This document shows, piece by piece, positions 54,259-63,365 of a stretch of 64,000 bases of DNA. Made by a program: the position numbers and the translations under genes. This stretch comes from Bacillus sp. N1-1. GTDB taxonomy: Bacteria > Bacillota > Bacilli > Bacillales > Guptibacillaceae. The notes beneath the pieces were generated by a model, which saw nothing but the letters and a program-made list of their open reading frames with translations, was not told where the DNA came from and did no database searches. The stretch spans positions 3,410,001 to 3,474,000 of the forward strand of contig NZ_CP046564.1 of NCBI RefSeq assembly GCF_009818105.1, read 5' to 3'. Within the stretch, counting starts at the first letter, position 1. Each line of letters opens with the position of its first letter.

Positions 54259-54489
54259 TTGAGCACACTACAACGAGTTGCACTTGGGTTAGTTATCATT
54301 GGAGCGATCAATTGGGGACTCATTGGATTTTTCCAATTTGACCTTGTAGCAGCGATTTTCGGAGGACAAAATGCTGCACTAGCACGCATCGTCTATGGTC
54401 TTGTTGGGCTGAGTGGACTATACTGCCTAACGCTACTATTCAAACCTACTGAAGAGCTTTCACATGATCCAGATCGTGCGACAACATAA
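54259..54489 (+). CDS. yuzA: DUF378 membrane protein YuzA
   Basis: A 76-residue protein with two membrane helices; ALGLVIIGAINWGLIGFFQF is the DUF378 signature, followed by DLVAAIFGG and IVYGLVGLSGLYCLTLLF. I start it at the TTG 54259 with AAAGGAGG; the longer frame from 54175 has no site. Function unknown. It is convergent with yugI, as in B. subtilis. Confidence 0.87.
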   Translation: MSTLQRVALGLVIIGAINWGLIGFFQFDLVAAIFGGQNAALARIVYGLVGLSGLYCLTLLFKPTEELSHDPDRATT

Positions 54490-54495
54490 ATCAAA

Positions 54496-54527
54496 AAAAG
54501 AAGGCAGCCGATTGGCTGCCTTCTTTC
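54496..54527. terminator. Shared terminator of yuzA and yugI
   Basis: GAAGGCAGCC, four-base loop, GGCTGCCTTC with A-rich and T-rich flanks, usable from both sides. Confidence 0.8.
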
Positions 54528-54535
54528 ATCATTAC

Positions 54536-54952
54536 TTACTTCTTAAGGCGCTTGTTCAATTGAGCTTGACGGTCGTTAGATTCTTTCAACCAGTCTTTAA
54601 GCTTATCTTCAAGCGTGTTGAAGCCTTGTGGAGAAGAAGTTTGTTGTGGTTTCTTGTTTCCGCCGCTCGGTGCTGCCGGGCGAGGCTTTCTTTCCGGACG
54701 CTCAGGTTTAGGCTGAGTAGCACGGATTGAAAGAGAGATTTTACCGGAACCTTCTTCAATGTTAAGGATTTTAACCTTAACTTCGTCTCCTACAGTAAGT
54801 TGATCTTCGATATTTTTTACGTAGCCGTGAGAAATTTCAGAAATGTGAACTAGACCTTGCTTTTGGTCGTCAATTGCAACGAAAGCACCAAAAGGCTTAA
54901 TACCAGTTACCTTCCCTTCTACGATATCACCGACGTTATATTGCTCTGCCAT
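54536..54952 (-). CDS. yugI: S1 RNA-binding protein YugI (general stress protein 13)
   Basis: A 138-residue protein. Residues 5-75 form an S1 domain: VGDIVEGKVTGIKPFGAFVA, GLVHISEISHGYV and GDEVKVKILNIEE. A Pro/Lys/Arg-rich linker and a charged C-terminal helix (LEDKLKDWLKESNDRQAQLN) follow. It probably binds RNA or ribosomes. The start at 54952 (MAEQYNVGD) has AGGAGTG upstream; the longer frame is spurious. Confidence 0.9.
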   Translation of the reverse strand: MAEQYNVGDIVEGKVTGIKPFGAFVAIDDQKQGLVHISEISHGYVKNIEDQLTVGDEVKVKILNIEEGSGKISLSIRATQPKPERPERKPRPAAPSGGNKKPQQTSSPQGFNTLEDKLKDWLKESNDRQAQLNKRLKK

Positions 54953-55264
54953 GAAAACACTCCTAACAAATTTTTTCAACTTAACTAGTATAACATAGAT
55001 GTCGAATCTAGACAAAACATCATACTGGTCTTTTCTATGAATCATACCCTTCCAGTGAAGGAATAGCAAGACATGTGAATATTATAAAGCATTTGTTTTC
55101 AAATTAAAATAATCAGATACCTAAGTTAACAGGTCAATGATAGCAACGCTTCTAGCAAGTGGTAAATAAATACATGAATATTTGATATTGACTGAATTCT
55201 TTCCGCTCGCTATAGTGATAAAATGCGATTCAATTGGATTTACTATATTGTATGAGGTGACACG

Positions 55265-56605
55265 ATGAAATCAAATGATCAATGGTCGTCAAGATTCGGA
55301 TTTATTCTGGCTTCAGCTGGGTCAGCAATCGGGCTTGGTGCACTGTGGAAATTTCCATATATGGCAGGTACAAACGGTGGAGCAGCATTTTTCCTTGTGT
55401 TTCTTCTTTTCACTGTTTTAGTCGGAGCGCCAATGTTACTTGCAGAATTTGTTGTTGGTCGACATTCCCAGCAAAATGCCGTTTCATCTTATCAGTCGAT
55501 TTCTGGTAGTGAAAAATGGAAATATCTCGGGTATCTCGGCGTAACGGCATCCTTTATTATCTTATCTTTCTATAGTGTTATTGGTGGATGGGTGATTACG
55601 TACTTAACGAGAAGCTTCTCAGGGTCTCTTACCGGACTTCCAAATAGCCGCTATGAAGAGCTGTTCGGAGAAATTATCGGAAGTCCTTCAACAGCACTCC
55701 TGACGCAAGCGCTATTCCTAGCGATAACTGTAGCGATCGTGCAATTTGGGGTTCAAAAAGGAATCGAAACAGCAAGCCGTTATATGATGCCAGCCCTTTT
55801 TATTCTTTTTCTAGTGCTTGTTGTTCGTTCTCTCTCTCTTGACGGTGCAATGGAAGGCGTTTCATTCTTCCTGAAACCTGATTTCTCGATGCTATCAGCT
55901 GAAGGCGTTCTAGACGCGCTTGGCCAATCGTTCTTCGCGCTCAGTGTCGGTATATCCTTAATGGTAACGTACAGCTCTTACCTTGATAAAAAAGCTGACC
56001 TCACCGGTTCCGTTGTTTCAGTCGTTAGTCTAAACGTATTAATCTCATTTCTTGCTGGACTTGCAATCTTCCCTGCTGTCTTCGCATTTGGATTTGAACC
56101 AACAGAAGGACCTGGACTGATTTTCACCGTTCTTCCTGCAGTGTTTAACCAAATGGCGTTTGGCGGATTGTTTTTTACCGTCTTTCTAGCACTTTTACTC
56201 TTTGCAACGTTAACTTCTGCTTTTTCTTTAATGGAGATTATCGTTTCTACGGTAACGCGCGGTGAAGGAAAGCGTAAAAAAGTATCCTGGATCGCAGGAT
56301 TATGCGTATTCTTACTTGGAATTCCATCCGCTTTGTCATTCGGTGTCCTCGGAGACGTTTCCGTATTTGGCAGAAGTATCTTTGATACGATGGACTTTCT
56401 AGCAAGTAACTTATTGATGCCGATTGGCGCCCTCCTGATTTCTGTCTTTGTTTCACGGAAAATGAAGCGAGAGATCCTGTCGGATGAAGTGATGATGTCT
56501 TCAAAGATAGGGCGCGTGATCTTCCCCATCTGGTACGGACTCATTCGTTATTTTGTCCCAGCAGCCATTACGATTGTACTTATCACATCGTTACTTTCTT
56601 ATTAA
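55265..56605 (+). CDS. Sodium-dependent transporter (NSS family)
   Basis: A 446-residue neurotransmitter:sodium symporter relative with about eleven helices. Diagnostic start: SRFGFILASAGSAIGLGALW and KFPYMAGTNGGAAF, which carry sodium-site residues; AFSLMEIIVSTVTR lies later. It probably imports an amino acid with Na+, like YocR/YhdH of B. subtilis. A TGAGGTG site precedes the ATG. Single gene with its own terminator. Confidence 0.9.
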   Translation: MKSNDQWSSRFGFILASAGSAIGLGALWKFPYMAGTNGGAAFFLVFLLFTVLVGAPMLLAEFVVGRHSQQNAVSSYQSISGSEKWKYLGYLGVTASFIILSFYSVIGGWVITYLTRSFSGSLTGLPNSRYEELFGEIIGSPSTALLTQALFLAITVAIVQFGVQKGIETASRYMMPALFILFLVLVVRSLSLDGAMEGVSFFLKPDFSMLSAEGVLDALGQSFFALSVGISLMVTYSSYLDKKADLTGSVVSVVSLNVLISFLAGLAIFPAVFAFGFEPTEGPGLIFTVLPAVFNQMAFGGLFFTVFLALLLFATLTSAFSLMEIIVSTVTRGEGKRKKVSWIAGLCVFLLGIPSALSFGVLGDVSVFGRSIFDTMDFLASNLLMPIGALLISVFVSRKMKREILSDEVMMSSKIGRVIFPIWYGLIRYFVPAAITIVLITSLLSY

Positions 56606-56682
56606 TTTAAAAAAAGAGGTATATTCATCATAAGATATGGGAATAACAGAAGTAGTAAGCTATCTATATTCCCCCTTTTGAA

Positions 56683-56712
56683 AGACGAGGCCAACGCCTC
56701 GTCTCTTTTTTT
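56683..56712 (+). terminator. Terminator after the NSS transporter
   Basis: AGACGAGGC, short loop, GCCTCGTCT, then CTTTTTTT. Confidence 0.85.
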
Positions 56713-56808
56713 GTCTTCAAACAAACTTCTCTCTTACGTCACCTAGGATAAACTTCACCTAAGTAAGCCAAACTTTAAATAGCGAATGAAGGAGAGGAGC
56801 TGAAGAGT

Positions 56809-57639
56809 GTGTTCAAAACCAGAAAAGAAAAAGTACAGCTCGACAAAGTAACATTGTCTTATGAGTATTACAAACACCCAAATCAAAAAGCTCAAACGCT
56901 GGTCTTCATCCATGGGTTTCTTTCCTCTTCTTATAGTTTCCGCAAACTTTTTCCTCTTCTTCATGATCATTACAGCTTGTTGAGTTTTGATTTGCCGGGA
57001 TTTGGTGAGAGTGAAAAGAACTGTGACATCCATTACTCCCTCCATGAATATGCCGCCCTCACCAATCGCCTTTTAGAAAAAATGCAGATTTCTAAAGTCG
57101 TCTTGATCGGTCATTCGATGGGCGGTCAAATCGCCCTTCGCACTTGTATTCAACACCCGGAACGCGTTGAGAAGCTGATTCTTTTATGTAGCTCAAGCTA
57201 TATTAAATCATCATCGCTAGGACTGAGAGTTTGTTCCTATCTTCCTTTTTTCCCGTACTGCCTCAGCTTATCAATGAACGCCGTTAATTTAAGAAAGAAC
57301 TTTGAACACCTCGTCTATGATCGAAAGCTTCTTACTCAACAAGTGATTGACGGCTATACGGCGAGTTTTAACGAAAAAGGCTTTTTCCTTGCGCTATGTC
57401 GCCTAATTCGAGATCGAGAAGAAGATTTAGCTTCAACAACGCTAAACAAGATCAATTTCCCTATTTTGTTAATTTGGGGAAGCGATGACCGTCTTGTTCC
57501 TCTTCGCGTCGGAGAACGCATGAAAAAAGACCTGCCCGATGCAGATCTCCTTGTTTTCTCTCATACCGGCCATTTAATACCGGAAGAAAGACCGCTTGAA
57601 ACGTCAAAAGCAATTCGACATTTCCTTCATGAAAAATAA
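56809..57639 (+). CDS. yugF: Alpha/beta hydrolase YugF
   Basis: A 276-residue hydrolase. Oxyanion region VFIHGFLSSSYSFRKL; nucleophile Ser in LIGHSMGGQIA near residue 102; acid Asp in IWGSDDRLVP; His in SHTGHLIPEE. It resembles YugF of the B. subtilis yug region; the substrate is unknown (epoxide hydrolase- or esterase-like). The start is a GTG with GAGGAG upstream. Cytoplasmic. Confidence 0.85.
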   Translation: MFKTRKEKVQLDKVTLSYEYYKHPNQKAQTLVFIHGFLSSSYSFRKLFPLLHDHYSLLSFDLPGFGESEKNCDIHYSLHEYAALTNRLLEKMQISKVVLIGHSMGGQIALRTCIQHPERVEKLILLCSSSYIKSSSLGLRVCSYLPFFPYCLSLSMNAVNLRKNFEHLVYDRKLLTQQVIDGYTASFNEKGFFLALCRLIRDREEDLASTTLNKINFPILLIWGSDDRLVPLRVGERMKKDLPDADLLVFSHTGHLIPEERPLETSKAIRHFLHEK

Positions 57640-57663
57640 CGGCGCCTCGAAGCGCCGTTATTT
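57636..57663. terminator. Shared terminator of yugF and the next gene
   Basis: AATAACGGCGC and GCGCCGTTATT around CTCGAA, bidirectional. Confidence 0.8.
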
Positions 57664-57987
57664 ATTTGGAACCAATTGTGGTTCTTCTTTTAATAAGATG
57701 CTTAAGAACCCAGAAGTTACGAGAAAAGCAGCTGGTATAATATAAAAAATCGACAAAAATATGATTCCGCCTGCTGCTGAAACAAGCAGACTGAAGCCTC
57801 CTATAATCGGTCTTGTTTTCACAAAATAACAGCCTAATACGGCAAATGCGGGAAAAATAAATGCAGTTAGAAATGAAATATCTTTGACTTGAATTAGAGG
57901 TATCACATTAAACCTTGAGAGCACTGCTGCGATAATGCCAAGAACACATCCTGCAACGGCCAGTTTAAACATGCGTTTTTGTTTCAT
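57658..57987 (-). CDS. Small four-helix membrane protein
   Basis: A 109-residue hydrophobic protein with four likely helices: LAVAGCVLGIIAAVLSRFNV, FLTAFIFPAFAVLGCYFV, IIGGFSLLVSAAGGIIFLSI and YIIPAAFLVTSGFLSILL. It recalls DUF4064-type proteins; no catalytic motif is seen. A GAGAGAGGG site precedes the ATG. Function unknown. Confidence 0.65.
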   Translation of the reverse strand: MKQKRMFKLAVAGCVLGIIAAVLSRFNVIPLIQVKDISFLTAFIFPAFAVLGCYFVKTRPIIGGFSLLVSAAGGIIFLSIFYIIPAAFLVTSGFLSILLKEEPQLVPNK

Positions 57988-58359
57988 TTTATTCCCTCTC
58001 TCATTTTAAACCTTACTCTTCTTAATCTATTCGAGTTAAAAGCGCTTCATCCTTCTCTTATTCTATACTTTCCACTAATCGTTTCCATTTTAACATGAAA
58101 TTTCAGTCTTAAGGCGGAGTAAACTTCAATCGGAAGCAACTCCCACTGGCCCTCGTCTTGATATACACTAGAGTTAACAGGCTGCCATTATCGTAACAGT
58201 GTTTCATGATGGAAACTAGTATCAAATGAGACCAGTCTATCTCAACATTCCCTAAAAGGAAAGTATTTCTTTAAGATTATCGTAGTATAAAGACTTATTC
58301 AGAAATATGGCAGGAAATATACGAACAACTGTCAAATATGTTCATTCATAGGAGACAGA
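57988..58359. other. Promoter region of liaFSR
   Basis: About 370 bases with no gene, between divergent transcription units. It includes a CTTAAGGCGGAGTAAAC repeat piece and a small dyad TGAGA/TCTCA near 58230 that could be a regulator site. liaI and liaH, which precede liaF in B. subtilis, are not present. Confidence 0.45.
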
Positions 58360-59097
58360 ATGAATTGGGGAGATTACATGAAACGTATTCAAACAGGGCG
58401 ATTCCTCGCAGCAACTTTCTTTGTTGGTCTGGGAATTTTTCTTCTTCTTATAAATCTCGGCATTATTTCCATGGAAATGACGGAAGCGATTGTCTTCTTT
58501 TATCCTTTTTTGTTGCTTCTGCTCGGAGGGAAATATCTTTTGGAGGCATTAATGCCCACAATGAAACGAAAAAAATGGACGACCGGGACCTTCCTATTCA
58601 TTATTGGACTTCTGCTCGTTCTTGATCGTTTTAACGTGATTCAGTTTAGTCTCTGGAACATCTGGAAACTGTGGCCACTCATTTTTGTTTTGATTGGTTT
58701 TAAAATACTCGGACAGTTTCGGAAAAGCCAGGGATTTAGTCTAGTCAGGGACCATTCTTACAACAAGCCAAATTGGGAAGTTCGCTCGATGAATGACTGG
58801 AGCTTTGTATGCGACTATGATTTTGATTTTTCGACGACGCTTATTCCAGAAGAAGAAGTCGTCATTAATCTATCCGGTTTTGTTGGTGACATTAATGTGA
58901 TTCTTCCGGAAGATCTTCCATTTCGAATTGATGGGAGTGCGCACGTTTTATCCGCAACAATCGATAAACATAATCAAGACAACGTCGGTAAGGGACATGC
59001 GATCACTTATGAAACAGATGATTTTGACGATGCGCTTCAGCGAATCGTATTTTATCTTGATTTTTCCGTGCTTGATTTACGAGTTGATCGGATTTAA
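58360..59097 (+). CDS. liaF: LiaF, membrane inhibitor of the LiaRS system
   Basis: A 245-residue protein. Three or four N-terminal membrane helices (FLAATFFVGLGIFLLLINLG, FFYPFLLLLLGGKYLLEA, LFIIGLLLVLDRFNVIQF) precede the conserved C-terminal beta domain (VVINLSGFVGDINVILPEDL). LiaF keeps the LiaS kinase inactive until the envelope is stressed. Starts at 58360 (AGGAGA) and 58378 (MKRIQTG, with GGGGAG) are both possible. It is 17 bases before liaS. Confidence 0.87.
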   Translation: MNWGDYMKRIQTGRFLAATFFVGLGIFLLLINLGIISMEMTEAIVFFYPFLLLLLGGKYLLEALMPTMKRKKWTTGTFLFIIGLLLVLDRFNVIQFSLWNIWKLWPLIFVLIGFKILGQFRKSQGFSLVRDHSYNKPNWEVRSMNDWSFVCDYDFDFSTTLIPEEEVVINLSGFVGDINVILPEDLPFRIDGSAHVLSATIDKHNQDNVGKGHAITYETDDFDDALQRIVFYLDFSVLDLRVDRI

Positions 59098-59114
59098 AGG
59101 AAGGTGCAATCAAT

Positions 59115-60143
59115 GTGAACAAATCCACGTTAAGATGGAAATTACTTAAATCACTTCTTTTTACAGCTCTTTTTACTGGAATTCTTTATTTCCTCGTTAT
59201 TCAAATCGGGTTATTTCTTCAGCCCGGCTTCGTACCGCTTTGGTTTAGTTTACTTTCACCCTTTTTCGTCATGATGCTTGTGATTTTCTTGGGGAGTTAC
59301 TTCAGCTACAAAGATACCCTCTCGATTCGAAATCGACTCGAAGATATTTCTACTCAAATCATTACGTTATCGAGAGGAAAATTTACCGAAAAGATAAAAC
59401 TTACAGAAGAGGATGAAATTGGACGGATTAGCTTCGAGTTAAATGAACTCGCTGACAAACTCCAGAAGCAGGTAACGTCTCTCCAAAATTTAGCTAATCA
59501 GAAAGCTGACTTAGCCGAAAAAGCCAGAGGCGCTGCCATTATTGAAGAACGTCAGCGCCTTGCTCGAGACCTTCATGATGCTGTTAGTCAACAGCTGTTT
59601 GCCTTAAATATGATGTCTTCTGCTTCTATTAAAATGATGGATCGCGATATCGAAACAGCCAAATCTCAAATGGTCGATGTGGCAGACCTCGCTAGTAAAG
59701 CACAAGTCGAAATGAGAGCGCTTCTCCTTCACCTTCGCCCGATTCATTTATCAGAAGACTCTCTTTGTGTCGGCATCAAAAAGCTTGTAGATGAGCTCGA
59801 AAAAAAATCTGGCGTAACCTTCCACCTTACGCTTGATGAACTACCGGAACTTCCTGGTGGAATTGAAGATAACTTATTCCGTATTGTTCAAGAAAGTCTC
59901 GGAAATGCTTTACGCCACGCTGAAGCTTCTGTGATTCGAATTACAGTGAAGCTGAAGAAAAAGCAGTTTTTATTACATATCAAGGATAATGGAAAAGGGT
60001 TTGAAATGAATGAAAATAAAAAAGGCGCATACGGTCTCGATTCAATGCAAGAACGTAGCGATGAAATCGGTGGACAGTTTCGTGTCTCATCTCGTCCAGA
60101 TGAAGGCACATTAGTCGAAGTACGTGTGCCATTGGAGGGATAG
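59115..60143 (+). CDS. liaS: LiaS sensor histidine kinase
   Basis: A 342-residue NarL-type kinase. Two helices (LLFTALFTGILYFLVIQIGL and LLSPFFVMMLVIFLGSYF) enclose only a short external loop, as in intramembrane sensors. HAMP follows, then ERQRLARDLHDAVSQQLFAL with the phosphorylated His, and an ATP domain with NALRHAEAS and DNGKGFEM. It detects cell-wall damage with LiaF. The start is GTG with AAAGGAAGG. Confidence 0.9.
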   Translation: MNKSTLRWKLLKSLLFTALFTGILYFLVIQIGLFLQPGFVPLWFSLLSPFFVMMLVIFLGSYFSYKDTLSIRNRLEDISTQIITLSRGKFTEKIKLTEEDEIGRISFELNELADKLQKQVTSLQNLANQKADLAEKARGAAIIEERQRLARDLHDAVSQQLFALNMMSSASIKMMDRDIETAKSQMVDVADLASKAQVEMRALLLHLRPIHLSEDSLCVGIKKLVDELEKKSGVTFHLTLDELPELPGGIEDNLFRIVQESLGNALRHAEASVIRITVKLKKKQFLLHIKDNGKGFEMNENKKGAYGLDSMQERSDEIGGQFRVSSRPDEGTLVEVRVPLEG

Positions 60144-60145
60144 CG

Positions 60146-60787
60146 ATGACAGATCAAATTAAAATGATGATAGTCGATGATCATGATATGGTACGTAAAG
60201 GGTTAAAAGCGTATCTTCTAACGGAACCGGATTTTCAAATTATTGGCGAAGGCGCAAATGGCAAAGAAGCTGTGTCGCTCGCAAATCAGCTTCATCCTGA
60301 CGTGATTTTAATGGATCTCATTATGCCGGAAATGACGGGCATTGAAGCGACAAAAGAAATTATGGCCACTCTTCCAAACACAAAAATTATCATTATCACG
60401 AGCTTCTACGATGATGAACAAGTTTTTCCTGCCATTGAAGCAGGCGCTTTTAGCTACTTGCTTAAAACAGCCTCAGCGGATGAAATCATCGCTACGATTC
60501 GAAAGGCGATCCAAGATGAAAGCGTCATCGAGCAGAAAGTGGCGCAAAAAATGATGAATCAACTACGTTCGAAACCAAAGAAACCGCTACATGAAGAATT
60601 AACTAAAAGAGAAAAAGAAGTTCTTCTTTTAATTGGTGAAGGAAAAACGAATAGCCAAATTGCGGAAGAATTATATATTGGATTAAAAACGGTTAAAACC
60701 CACGTTAGTAATATCCTTGGAAAACTCGGTGTAAATGATCGCACCCAGGCCGCTGTATACGCCATCCGAAACGGTATGGTTCGGTAA
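60146..60787 (+). CDS. liaR: LiaR response regulator
   Basis: A 213-residue NarL/LuxR-type regulator. The receiver has DDHDMVRKG, phosphorylated Asp in VILMDLIMPEMTG and Lys in YLLKTAS. The C-terminal LuxR helix-turn-helix is LTKREKEVLLLIGEGKTNSQ with GLKTVKTHVSNILGKLGV. It is two bases after liaS. It should activate envelope stress genes; targets other than this operon are not visible here. Confidence 0.92.
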   Translation: MTDQIKMMIVDDHDMVRKGLKAYLLTEPDFQIIGEGANGKEAVSLANQLHPDVILMDLIMPEMTGIEATKEIMATLPNTKIIIITSFYDDEQVFPAIEAGAFSYLLKTASADEIIATIRKAIQDESVIEQKVAQKMMNQLRSKPKKPLHEELTKREKEVLLLIGEGKTNSQIAEELYIGLKTVKTHVSNILGKLGVNDRTQAAVYAIRNGMVR

Positions 60788-60867
60788 GCAAAACTGTTGC
60801 TTTTGACACCTCTCTCGATCGCTACGCATTTACTATAATGAGTAGCGATTTAAGGAGGAAACAAGCA

Positions 60868-61749
60868 ATGGCAGACGATTATAAAAAATGGTCAGAACTT
60901 CCGTATGCTGGTGAACAAAAGCCCCCTCATAACCCAGAAGAACCTTATGCGGGATCGTGGCCGGATTACTATCTTCGTAACCAACCACCAGGGCGTTTTG
61001 CCACCCTTAACGGAAGACCAATTCGACTGGAAATCCAACACCCTTCATCCATTGATTGGGATAAGGAACTAAAAAAGGTCAAGCATGCAGAGAAACATCT
61101 AACACGGAAACAGGCAACGATAGCAGAATACTGGGGAACAGGAGTAGCAAGTAAGCAATGGACCCCTATTATCGACAAATTAATTGACACATATGGTGTG
61201 ACACCTCCCCGCGCAGCAAGAATTCTAGCCGCTGCTTCAGCAGGGATGAATGATGCTTTTACAACAGCCTGGTATTTAAAGTACCGCTGGAACGTTGCAA
61301 GACCAAACCAACTAGACCATGAGTTGAAGACGCTCCTCTGTACACCGAGACATCCGACGTATCCATCCGGACATGCGACGATTAGCGGAGCAACGGCCGA
61401 GATCTTATCTTACTTCTTTCCTACTGAAAAGGAGCGATTAGTCGAGCTCGCCAAAGAGTGTGCTGACTCAAGGTTGTACGCCGGCGTTCATTTCCCTGTT
61501 GATAATGAAGAAGGTCTTCGCCTCGGGAAGCAAATTGGTTCTATCGTAGCGTCAGAGCTAAGAAAAGAAGAGAATAACCGTGGTCAATCCATCGACGTCC
61601 CATATCGAGAAAATCGTCACACGAAATTAACTCCTCCGCCATACAAACAGGTTATTGATTTCGAATTTGATTCAACCTGTGATTCAACTACAGAAAATCC
61701 ATTTGAAAACCAGCATGCGAAACAACCAAAACCTAAACTCTTTTTCTAA
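60868..61749 (+). CDS. PAP2/vanadium haloperoxidase-like protein
   Basis: About 293 residues with the complete acid phosphatase/haloperoxidase signature: KYRWNVARPNQ, PTYPSGHATISGA and SRLYAGVHFPVDN. It lacks membrane helices and a signal peptide, so it resembles the soluble vanadium-haloperoxidase-type members rather than lipid phosphatases. The substrate cannot be told. The start at 60868 has AAGGAGG. A terminator follows. Confidence 0.85.
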   Translation: MADDYKKWSELPYAGEQKPPHNPEEPYAGSWPDYYLRNQPPGRFATLNGRPIRLEIQHPSSIDWDKELKKVKHAEKHLTRKQATIAEYWGTGVASKQWTPIIDKLIDTYGVTPPRAARILAAASAGMNDAFTTAWYLKYRWNVARPNQLDHELKTLLCTPRHPTYPSGHATISGATAEILSYFFPTEKERLVELAKECADSRLYAGVHFPVDNEEGLRLGKQIGSIVASELRKEENNRGQSIDVPYRENRHTKLTPPPYKQVIDFEFDSTCDSTTENPFENQHAKQPKPKLFF

Positions 61750-61767
61750 TTGTTCAGTTGACCATTT

Positions 61768-61807
61768 AAATCGAGTAAAGCTCGCAAAAGGAGCTTTACT
61801 CGATTTC
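61768..61807 (+). terminator. Terminator after the PAP2-type gene
   Basis: AAATCGAGTAAAGCT, nine-base loop, AGCTTTACTCGATTT; perfect 15-bp stem. Confidence 0.8.
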
Positions 61808-61883
61808 TCTATGTTCTTTCCGTACAAAACGAAAAGGATTCGTTATAATAGATGGAAGATTAGCAGATGAAAGGACTTTACAT

Positions 61884-62642
61884 ATGAAACGCATATTTCT
61901 CTTGATCGCATTGATCATTTCAGGATGTCAATCGCCTCAATCAGAGCCAGCTAGTATAACCGTGGCCGCAGCTACAAGTTTAAGTGATGCGATGAACGAA
62001 CTTAATACCCTTTATGAACAAGAACATCCTAACACAGACATCACATTAAATCTTGCTTCTTCCGGAGTACTGGCCAATCAAATCAAACAGGGTGCTCCAA
62101 CTGATGTTTTTGTTTCTGCATCCGAATCTCATTTTCAGTCTGTGAAAAAGGAAGATTTACTAAACCCTGACTATCAGACTCCATTACTGAAGAATAAACT
62201 CGTACTTATTAAAAGCCGTTCATCTAATCTCGCAAATTTTGAACAATTAGCTTCTCGAAGCTTGAAGCGAGTAGCGATTGGAATACCTGAAACCGTTCCT
62301 GCAGGAGCTTATGCAAAACAAGCACTGCAATTCGCGAACGTATGGGAGCAATTAGAAGAAGAGCTGATCTTCGGTAAGGATGTTCGTCAGGTATTAACAT
62401 ACGTTGAAACAGGCAATGCGGACGCGGGGATTGTGTATAAAACAGATTATCGTTCTTCAAAAAACGTTGACCTTGTAGAAGAAGTTCCTGAACAAGCGTA
62501 TTCACCGATCATTTATCCAGCTGGCGTCGTGCGTGGTGCTAGTAAAGAAGCAACGAACTATTATACTTTCCTACAAAGTAAAGAAGCAAAAGCGATTTTT
62601 GAAACATACGGTTTCCAAAGTGATGTGAGTTCCGATGACTGA
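61884..62642 (+). CDS. modA: Molybdate-binding lipoprotein ModA
   Basis: A 252-residue periplasmic-type binding protein anchored as a lipoprotein (IISGC lipobox, Cys15). Molybdate-binding features: VAAATSLSDAMNELNTLYEQ, LNLASSGVLANQIKQGAPTD, VFVSASESHF and ETVPAGAYAKQALQ. It delivers molybdate to ModB. It overlaps modB by eight bases. GAAAGGAC precedes the ATG, and a TATAAT at 61844-61849 is a likely -10. Confidence 0.9.
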   Translation: MKRIFLLIALIISGCQSPQSEPASITVAAATSLSDAMNELNTLYEQEHPNTDITLNLASSGVLANQIKQGAPTDVFVSASESHFQSVKKEDLLNPDYQTPLLKNKLVLIKSRSSNLANFEQLASRSLKRVAIGIPETVPAGAYAKQALQFANVWEQLEEELIFGKDVRQVLTYVETGNADAGIVYKTDYRSSKNVDLVEEVPEQAYSPIIYPAGVVRGASKEATNYYTFLQSKEAKAIFETYGFQSDVSSDD

Positions 62643-63294
62643 TTTCCTTGATCCCATTCTCATATCTCTAAAAATTTCGCTTGTTGCAAGCATCATCGTA
62701 ACGGTATTAGGTATTTCGGTAAGTCGCCTCATGGCTGGAAGAACGTTTCGCGGAAAAAGCATCATCGATACGGTCATTATGCTTCCACTCGTTCTTCCAC
62801 CATCGGTCGTTGGGTTTATCCTACTCGTTCTTTTTGGCGCTTCAAGTCCAATAGGTCAGTGGATTGAAGCAGTGTTTCAACACCCACTTGTTTTCACATG
62901 GCAAGCCGGCGTAATTGCTGCAAGCGTCGTTGCGTTTCCTTTGATGTATCAATCTGCTAAAGTCGGTTTTGAAGCGGTGGATCGCGATATTGAGGACGCT
63001 GCTCGTGTGGATGGCGCAGGGAATTGGACCGTATTACGAATGATTTCTATTCCGCTCGCTTCCAATGCTCTTATTTCTGGCATCATCTTAAGCTTCGCCC
63101 GCGCTTTAGGGGAATTTGGGGCAACGTTAATGTTCGCGGGAAACCTTCCTGGAAAAACACAAACAATGCCAACAGCGATATATGTGGCCATTGATTCAGG
63201 TCAAATGAACCTTGCCTGGGCATGGGTTTTGGTCACCATCTTCCTTTCAACTGTTATGCTTTTACTTTCTTATCGTGTAACCGTTAAAATGTAA
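62635..63294 (+). CDS. modB: Molybdate ABC permease ModB
   Basis: A 219-residue inner-membrane permease with five or six helices. VIMLPLVLPPSVVGFILLVL and the EAA loop EDAARVDGAGNWTVLRMI, followed by ALGEFGATLMFAG, are typical of ModB. No modC ATPase gene follows; a terminator comes directly after. The B. subtilis yvgL-yvgM pair is organised in the same way. Confidence 0.92.
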   Translation: MTDFLDPILISLKISLVASIIVTVLGISVSRLMAGRTFRGKSIIDTVIMLPLVLPPSVVGFILLVLFGASSPIGQWIEAVFQHPLVFTWQAGVIAASVVAFPLMYQSAKVGFEAVDRDIEDAARVDGAGNWTVLRMISIPLASNALISGIILSFARALGEFGATLMFAGNLPGKTQTMPTAIYVAIDSGQMNLAWAWVLVTIFLSTVMLLLSYRVTVKM

Positions 63295-63322
63295 AAAACT
63301 CGCTCAGGTGAGCGAGTTTTTT
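63295..63322 (+). terminator. Terminator of modAB
   Basis: AAAACTCGCT, short loop, AGCGAGTTTT, then TTC. Confidence 0.8.
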
Positions 63323-63365
63323 CACACCGTATGAGAGGCTTCATCTAACCCACTTGCGCCGATCA

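Noticed and set aside
58225..58245. LiaR operator
   Set aside because: Only a five-base dyad TGAGA/TCTCA is present; I cannot match it to a known LiaR site with confidence.
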